From Blautia sp. AF19-10LB (GTDB lineage: Bacteria > Bacillota > Clostridia > Lachnospirales > Lachnospiraceae): a DNA stretch of 7,087 bases. A program made the translations under genes and the position numbers. A model generated the notes under the pieces. That model saw only the letters and a list, made by a program, of their open reading frames with translations, searched no databases and was not told the origin of the DNA. Of the stretch, positions 1-6,600 are shown piece after piece. The stretch covers positions 1-7,087 of the forward strand of contig NZ_QTWS01000071.1 of the NCBI RefSeq assembly GCF_003461245.1. Direction: 5' to 3'. The first letter of the stretch is position 1. The number at the start of each line of letters is the position of its first letter.

Positions 1-57
1 ATTGAGCAAGAAGCCCCCACTTCAAAATCAAAGATTTAAGTGGTGGGAGCATGTCAC
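1..57 (+). mobile_element. IS200/IS605-family right end (partial element)
   Basis: A near-perfect hairpin at about 14-47 has an outer stem CCC-CCACTT pairing with AAGTGG-T-GGG (one bulged T) and an inner stem AAATC/GATTT closing an AAA loop. This subterminal imperfect hairpin, followed by about 10 nt ending GAGCATGTCAC, is the usual look of the right end of IS200/IS605 elements that carry tnpB, where TnpA recognises the hairpin on single-stranded DNA. The element body, including any tnpA/tnpB, lies left of the window. The exact end is uncertain by a few bases (about 54-58), because these elements make no target duplication. It abuts the LysR reading frame. Confidence 0.7.
1..57 (+). ncRNA. 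Putative 3' part of a TnpB omega-RNA scaffold
   Basis: In IS200/IS605 elements with TnpB, the right end is transcribed as the 3' scaffold of the guide RNA, and the bases just beyond the element become the guide. The hairpin seen here at 14-47 occupies the position such a scaffold stem would take. If the upstream element encodes TnpB, the guide would start near 58, inside the lysR reading frame. tnpB itself is not visible, so this is an inference from the hairpin and family knowledge. Confidence 0.35.
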
Positions 58-893
58 AATATTTCGCAGAGCTGGCAAAGATCCAGCATTATGGAAAAGC
101 GGCACAGGCACTGAATATTTCACAGCCGGGACTCAGCCATGCGATTAAGACTCTGGAAGAGGAGTATGGAGTACCGCTTTTTCAGAAAGAGGGACGTAAT
201 GTGAGCCTGAGCAGTTATGGAAAAGAGCTGATGAATGAAGTCGAAGAGATTCTGGATGCATATCTGCGCCTGGAGGAAAGGGCGGCAGGACTCCGCACAG
301 AAGAGAAGACTGTACGGATCGGCTCTGTATATCCGCTGGCACCGGGAACGATTCCGCGAATGCTGCGGGAATTTGGAGCAACTTTTCCATTTATCATTTA
401 CAACCGATTGACACCGGAGATTGCAGAGGGACTTCAGAAAGGGAAATATGATATTGGATTTTGTTCAGATCTTTTGAAATCGGATGAGCTGGAATATTAT
501 CCGATCCGGGGATCTTATATCGCAGTAGCAGTTCCGAAGGGACATCCACTCGAAAAGCGAGATACAGTTTCATTAAAAGAGATTGCGTATTATCCGCAGA
601 TCATGTTTTCCAAAACCAGTGGATTCCGTAAACTGCAGGAGCAGCTTTTTGCGGCAGAGGGGATCAGCGTCAAACCGGTGTGTGCAGCAGAAGAGATCGA
701 GGTAGTTGCAGGGCTTGTGGAGAATGGATTTGGAATTGCGGTTCTGCCTTATATGGATATTGTCCGTTTGCATAATATAGCAACGATTCCGGTTGAAACA
801 TCGCTCTGGAAATCAAAGTTTTATATGGCAAGAAGAAAGTATGGGATCCGCTCTGAGCAGGAGGATGCCTTTTTCCAGTACTGGAGAAATTAA
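51..893 (+). CDS. LysR-family transcriptional regulator, N-terminus altered by IS end
   Basis: This is a DNA-binding transcriptional regulator of the LysR type. The winged helix-turn-helix is at residues about 5-62, with the family signature KAAQALNISQPGLSHAIKTL at 16-35 and VPLFQKEGRNVSLSSYG after it. A linker helix follows to about 85, then the two-lobed effector-binding domain at about 87-280 (starting VRIGSVYPLAPGT). At 280 aa it is slightly short. Family members usually carry five to seven more residues (MxxxQLQYF-like) before the QYF seen at residues 3-5. ATG at 51 is the only in-frame start codon after the stop at 3-5 and lies inside the IS200/IS605 end, so the native start was probably displaced. 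The only purine-rich SD-like bases (GGTGGGAG) sit 1 nt before the ATG and within the hairpin stem, so translation may be poor. Its likely target is the permease gene downstream, on the same strand. The effector is unknown. Confidence 0.9.
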   Translation: MSQYFAELAKIQHYGKAAQALNISQPGLSHAIKTLEEEYGVPLFQKEGRNVSLSSYGKELMNEVEEILDAYLRLEERAAGLRTEEKTVRIGSVYPLAPGTIPRMLREFGATFPFIIYNRLTPEIAEGLQKGKYDIGFCSDLLKSDELEYYPIRGSYIAVAVPKGHPLEKRDTVSLKEIAYYPQIMFSKTSGFRKLQEQLFAAEGISVKPVCAAEEIEVVAGLVENGFGIAVLPYMDIVRLHNIATIPVETSLWKSKFYMARRKYGIRSEQEDAFFQYWRN

Positions 894-935
894 AGTAAAG
901 TAATAAATAATACATCTAAAGAGGAGAAATAAATC

Positions 936-1874
936 ATGACACAAAAACAAAACATCCTGACAAAAACAGGTATCGTTGCGCTTCTGGCGTGCGTATGCTG
1001 TGTTTTATGGGGGAGTGCGATCCCTGTTATCAAAACAGGGTATAATCTGATGCAGGTGGATTCTGCAGACACGGCAAGTCAGATCGTTTTTGCCGGAATT
1101 CGTTTTACACTGGCGGGTATTCTGGTTCTGATCTTTGCATCTGTTCGAGAAAGGAAGATCATGCTTCCGAACAGAGAAATCCTGAAATATGCTGTACCAG
1201 TATGTCTGGCACAGACAGTAGGACAGTATTTTTTCTTTTATATAGGTGTCGCACATACATCCGGCGTTAAAGGTGGAATCATTACCGGACTTGGGAATTT
1301 TATTGCAATCCTTTTGGCCTGTCTTGTGTTTCGAAACGAGCGAATGACAGGCAGGAAGATCGCCGGTTGTATTCTCGGCTTCGCAGGAGTTGTAGTCATC
1401 AATCTGATGGGAAATTCACTGGATATGGGCTTTAAACTCACTGGCGAAGGTTTTATCCTGATCGCGCAGCTTTCTTATGGAATCTCCACTGTGCTGATCA
1501 ATATTTTTTCCAGAAAAGTATCTCCGGTAGTTCTGAGTGGAACACAGTTTACAATGGGAGGCATCATATTGACTTTGATTGGTGTGGGCATGGGAGGACA
1601 TCTTGGAAATGTTACAGCCGGGGGAATACTGCTCATACTGTATCTGGCAATGGTCTCAGCAGTAGCATACACACTCTGGTCTGTGCTGCTTGCATGGAAT
1701 GACGTTTCAAAAGTCGCGATATTTGGTTTTGTAAATCCACTGTGCAGCGTGATTCTGTCAGCACTGGTCCTGGGCGAAGTCCACCAGGCATTTAATGCAG
1801 GAAGTCTGATCGCCCTGCTTCTGGTGTGCGTTGGTATTTATGTAGTAAACCGCAGGGATAGTTCAGCAAACTGA
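936..1874 (+). CDS. DMT-superfamily permease, EamA domain type
   Basis: This is an integral membrane transporter of the drug/metabolite transporter superfamily, with 10 predicted membrane segments in two homologous EamA halves (residues about 13-148 and 161-306). Visible marks are the first-helix CCVLWGSAIPVIK segment at 21-33, the end-of-repeat helix pair GIITGLGNFIAILLACLVFR (114-133) followed by ERMTGRKIAG, and the matching second-half segment FGFVNPLCSVILSALVLGE (253-271). The 312-aa length is normal. A strong SD (GAGGAG, 921-926) lies 9 nt before the ATG. It starts 42 bp after the LysR gene on the same strand, so the pair may be co-transcribed or the regulator may act on it. DMT members export or import metabolites such as amino acids, but substrate cannot be read from sequence. 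No clear intrinsic terminator follows. Confidence 0.9.
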   Translation: MTQKQNILTKTGIVALLACVCCVLWGSAIPVIKTGYNLMQVDSADTASQIVFAGIRFTLAGILVLIFASVRERKIMLPNREILKYAVPVCLAQTVGQYFFFYIGVAHTSGVKGGIITGLGNFIAILLACLVFRNERMTGRKIAGCILGFAGVVVINLMGNSLDMGFKLTGEGFILIAQLSYGISTVLINIFSRKVSPVVLSGTQFTMGGIILTLIGVGMGGHLGNVTAGGILLILYLAMVSAVAYTLWSVLLAWNDVSKVAIFGFVNPLCSVILSALVLGEVHQAFNAGSLIALLLVCVGIYVVNRRDSSAN

Positions 1875-1906
1875 CCATGAGAAAAACTCACTCACGAAAA
1901 ATCGAA

Positions 1907-1937
1907 TTTACAGCACACTTATCTGCAAGTGTATAAT
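1907..1937 (+). promoter_or_regulatory. Candidate sigma-A-type promoter for the M6-like gene
   Basis: TTTACA at 1907-1912 and a perfect TATAAT at 1932-1937 are separated by 19 bp, slightly longer than the ideal 17. The -10 ends 78 bp upstream of the ATG at 2016. The intervening leader is rich in GGTGG/GGTTTGG runs but shows no hairpin that I can defend. This is a pattern match only. Confidence 0.4.
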
Positions 1938-2015
1938 AAGAGCCGTTACAAGGAAATCAGAATCATCTGTTGGGAGGCAGGTGGTTCGGTGGTTTGGTTG
2001 TAAGGGGAGATTATT

Positions 2016-2705
2016 ATGAAACGTTTTGGTAAAATGGTACTTGCAGGGGTTATACTTTCAATACTTGCTGTAAATTTCTGCAGTGCAAAGGATAAAGAAG
2101 TTCAGGAAGATACGACAGAAGATCTGACTCAGGAAGTCTGTTCCGACGGGAAGGAACATGCAGCAGTCAAAGGCACAGTCAAGATGCCGGTATTTATGGT
2201 CGATTTTCCGGATAACCGATTCAAAGAAGGGGCACTTACTTCTGATAAACTGAGAACTTTGCTTTTCAGCGGAAATCAGAACAGTATGACTACATATGCA
2301 AAGGATATTTCCAATTCACAGCTTCAGCTAAGTGGAGATGTTTTTTATTATACTGCCAAGTATGATATGGAGAAATACGAAAACGATAACAATTCAATCG
2401 AGGAACTGGCGGAGGAAGTTCTGTCTGCGTTTGATTCCCAGATTGATTACATGGATTATGACAGCAATGATGACAAATATGTGGACGCTTTTGTTTTGAG
2501 CGTAGCAGGAGAGGATTCCTACTGGCAGGGAGCTCATGGCATGTGGACAGAGAATTCTGAATTCAAACTGGATGGAATGAAGTTCGGAAGATATATCGTC
2601 AATGACGCACAGCCATATACTGACAATGAAGAAGGTTTTGTGGAGAGAATGAACCACGAGTTCGACCTGTGCATGGGGCTGACCGATTATTACAAAGGAA
2701 AGTAA
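2016..2705 (+). CDS. Secreted M6-family metalloprotease-like protein, truncated, zinc motif disrupted
   Basis: The 229-aa protein starts with a signal peptide (basic MKRFGK, hydrophobic core to about 20, CSA cleavage-like site near 24) and so is probably secreted. The rest resembles the catalytic domain of M6 (immune inhibitor A-like) peptidases: PVFMVDFPDNRF (58-69), a segment around SQLQLSGDVFYYTAKYD (101-117), DYDSNDDKYVDAFVLSVAG (147-165) and the zinc region HEFDLCMGLTDYY (214-226). The family motif is HExxHxxGxxD. Here H214, E215, G221 and D224 remain, but the second zinc-binding His is Leu218, and the preceding Gly is Asp217. The protein stops three residues after this motif, whereas M6 domains normally continue well past it. 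It is therefore most likely inactive, a remnant or pseudogene. Start support is AAGGGGAG at 2002-2009, 6 nt before the ATG. Confidence 0.65.
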   Translation: MKRFGKMVLAGVILSILAVNFCSAKDKEVQEDTTEDLTQEVCSDGKEHAAVKGTVKMPVFMVDFPDNRFKEGALTSDKLRTLLFSGNQNSMTTYAKDISNSQLQLSGDVFYYTAKYDMEKYENDNNSIEELAEEVLSAFDSQIDYMDYDSNDDKYVDAFVLSVAGEDSYWQGAHGMWTENSEFKLDGMKFGRYIVNDAQPYTDNEEGFVERMNHEFDLCMGLTDYYKGK

Positions 2706-2774
2706 TGACCGGTCAGTTTATTTTGTTGTTTATAAAATTTGCGACAAAATTGTTACATTCTGTCGAGAAAGGAC

Positions 2775-2803
2775 TTGACTGTATCAAAAAAGAGTTGTAA
2801 AAT
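2775..2803 (+). promoter_or_regulatory. Sigma-A-type promoter of the T-box/TRAP operon
   Basis: TTGACT (2775-2780) and TAAAAT (2798-2803) are separated by exactly 17 bp, a good match to the housekeeping consensus. Transcription would start at about 2810, shortly before the T-box stem I, which is the expected arrangement. The flanks are AT-rich. Confidence 0.65.
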
Positions 2804-2840
2804 AACTTTGTCTTAGTAATAGACTAAAGCATAACAGTAA

Positions 2841-3098
2841 ATTCTACGATGGGAATCAGTAGAGACAGAGAATGCGCGTTTCCAGAGAGCCGCAGTTGGT
2901 GTGATGCGGTAACGGCACTGTTTTGAATATCATCCCTGAGAAGGAAGACCGAACATTTTTGATTCATCAGTAGGTTTTCACGGAGGCTCCCCGTTACAGG
3001 AGACGCGTATGCCGGTACGTTGCAGAATCGTACTTGTTTCAATGGAGAAACAGGGTGGTTGCGGAATAATATATCCGTCCCTGAGGGGCGGTTTTTTT
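2841..3098 (+). promoter_or_regulatory. T-box leader, probable tRNA-Ile specifier, transcription-termination type
   Basis: This is an untranslated mRNA leader that binds a tRNA and lets transcription continue when that tRNA is uncharged. Stem I can be built: GGGA 2851-2854 pairs with TCCC 2933-2936. Next comes the specifier internal loop, with AGTA (2858-2861) opposite GAA (2925-2927). Above it, 2862-2868 pairs with 2918-2924. The GAGAG bulge lies at 2885-2889, and an apical CCGCA/TGCGG hairpin (2890-2894/2905-2909) has a loop holding the GTTGGTG element. The specifier best fits ATC at 2929-2931 (Ile), because it follows GAA by one base and is followed by the expected purine A2932. A GTACG/CGTAC hairpin (3015-3019/3029-3033) fits stem III. 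The T-box sequence AGGGTGGTTGCGG is at 3052-3064, and UGGU would pair with a tRNA ending ACCA. The alternative terminator follows, then the TRAP genes. Confidence 0.85.
3075..3098 (+). terminator. T-box-controlled intrinsic terminator
   Basis: A 7-bp GC-rich stem (3075-3081 with 3085-3091, one T-G pair) closes a TGA loop and is followed by seven T residues (3092-3098). Its 5' arm overlaps the 3' arm of the antiterminator: CAGGG at 3051-3055 can instead pair with CCCTG at 3079-3083, and GCGG at 3061-3064 with CCGT at 3075-3078. The two structures exclude each other, as in T-box attenuators. Confidence 0.85.
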
Positions 3099-3148
3099 AT
3101 ACCCAAAAATATTTCTGAAACCGGAAAAACAAAAGGGAGGAAGAGAGG

Positions 3149-3649
3149 ATGAAAGTCTACAAAAAACTCATGAATGCACTGGCAGCAGTTGAAAAAATCG
3201 TACTTGTGATCTCCACACTGCTGATCCTCGTGCTCACAGTGGGAAATGTATTTTCCCGTAAAGTCATCCACCGTTCATGGTCTTTTACAGAAGAACTTGT
3301 TGTTGCGGTATTTGTACTTATCACACTTCTGGCAGCAGCACTGTCATGTCGTGAGGGAGGGCTGGTCAGCCTGACGCTGGTTACGGACCGTCTTCCGAAA
3401 AAACTGAAAAAACCTTCAGTAATTCTGATTACAGTGCTTAGCATCATTTTTTCAGTGATTCTCTTTAAATATGGTATGGACAAAGTTCTTACCCAGCTTG
3501 CAAATGGTAAGAGAACGTTCGTACTGAACTGGCCGGAATGGATATTCTGGTCCTTTGTACCGATCGGAGCAGGCTGTATGATTCTTCATTTTATTGAATA
3601 CTGCTTGGATGTCTGTTTTGGAAATAATAACGATAAGGAGGACAAATAA
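3149..3649 (+). CDS. dctQ: TRAP transporter small permease subunit (DctQ family)
   Basis: This is the small membrane subunit of a tripartite ATP-independent periplasmic (TRAP) transporter, which pairs with DctM and helps hold it in the membrane. The 166-aa protein has the expected four membrane segments, at about 15-34, 49-67, 90-108 and 131-152. It carries the DctQ signature around FSRKVIHRSWSFTEELVVAV (35-54), where the FTEE Glu pair is typical, and ends in a charged cytoplasmic tail. The SD AGGGAGG (3134-3140) sits 8 nt before the ATG. It is the first gene after the T-box terminator, and its stop codon directly touches the ATG of the next gene, so the two are surely co-transcribed and probably translationally coupled. 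Family assignment is firm; the substrate cannot be read from this subunit. Confidence 0.9.
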   Translation: MKVYKKLMNALAAVEKIVLVISTLLILVLTVGNVFSRKVIHRSWSFTEELVVAVFVLITLLAAALSCREGGLVSLTLVTDRLPKKLKKPSVILITVLSIIFSVILFKYGMDKVLTQLANGKRTFVLNWPEWIFWSFVPIGAGCMILHFIEYCLDVCFGNNNDKEDK

Positions 3650-6600
3650 ATGATCAGTGCTGTTTTGTTTATTTCATTTTTTGTTTTTCTGATCCTTGGT
3701 GTGCCGATCGCGCTTTGCCTGGGACTTTCCTCAGTATGTGCTATCCTGTATTCAGGAACCTCACTTACTATCGTTGCAACAAATATGTATTCAGGAATCA
3801 GTAAATTCCTTCTTCTTGCAATTCCGTTCTTTGTATTGTCCGGAAATATTATGGCAAAAGCCGGAATTTCCCGCAGACTGATCGATTTTGTCGACACCTG
3901 CGTCGGACACAAAAAAGGTGGTATCGCGATTGTATGCGTTATTGTTTCCTGTTTCTTCGGAGCAATCTCCGGTTCCGGTCCGGCTACAGTAGCAGCCCTT
4001 GGAGCTGTTCTGATCCCGGCAATGGTAGAGCAGGGCGGTTTCTCCGCACCGTTTTCCACAGCGTTGATGGCGACGGCAAGTTCGGTGGCGATCGTCATAC
4101 CGCCAAGTATCGCATTCGTTGTATATGCATCCATCACAGGCGTATCTATCGCAGATATGTTCATGGCAGGTATCGTTCCTGGAATCCTGATGGGTGTTGC
4201 ACTTGTGATCGTAGTACTTCTTGAAGCAAACAAACATGATATCAAACCATCCCGCCAGAAAGCATCTGCAAAAGAACGCTGGGATACCTTCAAAGATGCA
4301 TTCTGGGGATTCCTGATGCCGGTTATCATTCTCGGCGGAATCTATGGCGGTATCTTTACACCAACAGAAGCAGCAGCCGTATCTGTTGTGTATGGACTTT
4401 TTGTAGGTATGGTGATCTACCGAGAAGTGTCTTTCAGAGACCTGTTTGATATCCTGGTAGATTCTGCAAAGACTACTGGTGGAATCATGCTGATCGTTGC
4501 CAGTGCATCACTGTTTTCATTTGTATGTACCAAGTTTGGTATTGCAGATGCTGCATCTGGACTGCTTGGCTCTATCGCACACAATCAGTTTGTATTCCTT
4601 TTGATCGTAAATGTTATTTTCCTGATTGCAGGATGTTTTATCGATGCAAACTCAGCAATGTATATCTTTATCCCGATCATGCTTCCGGTATGTAAGGCAC
4701 TTGGATATGACGTTGTTGCATTCGGTGTTATGGCAACTGTAAACCTTGCAATCGGACAGGTAACACCTCCGGTTGGTGTCAACCTTTTCGTTGCGATCAG
4801 TATCAAGATTAAGAAAGGTCTGGAAGTTACCCTGCAGCAGATTTCAAGAGCAGTTATGCCGATGATCGCAGCCAGTGTTGCGGTACTTCTGATTGTTACA
4901 TATATTCCGGCAACTTCCACAGCACTGCCGAAAGCACTTGCAAAAGATGGCTCTTACACAGGAGACCAGGCTTCTGCTGACACAGGAAGCACATCTTCAA
5001 AAGATGCAGGAGATGGCAGTGACTCCTTTAATACAATTGAAGATTACAGCGACCTTGACTGGCCGGAAATGACCTGGAACTTTGCCTGCTCTACAACAGA
5101 GACAAGTACCTGGGCAGATGGCGGACGTAAGTTCGGCGAACTGATGGAAAAAGCTACCGGAGGCAAGGTTAAAGTTAATGTTTATGCAACCGACCAGCTG
5201 ACAAACGGAAATCAGTCTGAAGGAATCCAGGCACTGATGAATGGAGACCCGGTACAGATTTCCATGCATTCCAACCTGATCTATTCTGCATTTGACCCGA
5301 GATTCAATGTAGTATCCCTTCCGTTTATCTATGATTCTTATGATGATGCGGATGCTAAATTTGACGGTGCAGCCGGTGAAAAACTGAAAGAACTGCTTTC
5401 TGAATATGGACTGCACTGCATGGGTATCGCAGAGAACGGCTTCCGTGAACTGACCAACAGCAAGCATGAAGTCAAGACTCTGGATGATATGAAGAATCTC
5501 AAAATCCGTGTTGCAGGATCTAATCTTCTTATGGAATGCTATAAGAGATGGGGCGCAGATGCAACGAACCTGAACTGGACAGAGACCTATACAGCTCTGC
5601 AGCAGAACACAGTAGAGGGCCAGGAGAATCCGCTGCCGGCAATCGATGCAGCAAGCGTGCAGGAGGTTCAGCCGTACTGCTCCATGTGGGATGCAATTTA
5701 TGACTGTCTGTTTTTCTGTATCAACCAGGAGATTTATGACAGCCTGACACCGGAGCAGCAGGCAGTTGTTGATGAGTGTGGACAGAAAGCGGTTGAATAT
5801 GAGCGTTATATCAACCGTTCAGGTGATGAAGAGATCATGACCCGCTGGCAGTCAAAGAACGGTGTGACCATTACAAATAAAGAAGATATGGATATCGATT
5901 CCTTTAAAGAAGCCGTAGATGGCGTAGATGAGTGGTTTGTTAAGGAACTCGAGAAAGAAGGATATGATGACGCACAGGAACTGGTTGATCTCTTTACACA
6001 GGAATCTACAGATACGGTGGCTGATCACAGTGACCTTGACTGGCCGGAAGCAACATGGAACTTTGCATGCTCTACTACAGAGACAAGTACCTGGGCAGAA
6101 GGTGGACGTAAGTTCGGAGAACTGATGGAAAAAGCAACCGGAGGCAAGATCAAAGTTAATGTTTACGCAGCAGACCAGCTGACAAACGGAAATCAGTCCG
6201 AGGGAATTCAGGCACTGATGAACGGAGACCCGGTACAGATCTCCATGCATTCCAACCTGATCTACTCAGCATTTGATCCGAGATTTAATGTAGTATCACT
6301 TCCGTTTATTTATGATTCTTATGATGATGCGGATGCGAAGTTCGATGGCGAAGCCGGTGATAAGTTGAAAGAGATCCTTTCCAGTTATGGCCTGCACTGC
6401 ATGGGTATCGCAGAGAACGGCTTCCGTGAACTGACAAACAGCAAGCACGAAGTAAAAACTGTCGACGATATGAAGAACCTCAAGATCCGTGTAGCAGGCT
6501 CCAACCTTCTGATGGAATGCTACAAGAGATGGGGTGCAGATGCGACAAACATGAACTGGTCTGAGACCTACACTGCTCTGCAGCAGAACACAGTAGAAGG

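Noticed and set aside
2679..2716. Inverted repeat CTGACCG...CGGTCAG and palindrome TGACCGGTCA at the end of the M6-like gene, before a T-rich stretch
   Set aside because: The stem is only 7 bp with a 24-nt loop and the T-run is broken. It is too weak to call a terminator or an operator site.
2928..2930. TAT (Tyr) read as the T-box specifier codon
   Set aside because: TAT directly follows GAA but is then followed by C, not the purine expected after the specifier. ATC one base later is followed by A and fits better. Not fully excluded.
2824..3271. Minus-strand frames across the leader region (2824-3042, 2978-3271)
   Set aside because: They overlap the T-box leader and the start of dctQ and have no family resemblance or start signals. 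The plus-strand RNA structure explains the region.
3586..4329. Long minus-strand open frame (247 codons) opposite the dctQ/dctM junction
   Set aside because: It lies antisense to clear DctQ and DctM coding sequence, has no ribosome binding site or recognisable domain, and its composition mirrors the sense codons.
4997..6250. Two similar minus-strand frames at 4997-5467 and 5852-6250
   Set aside because: They resemble each other only because they are antisense to the duplicated DctP domains.
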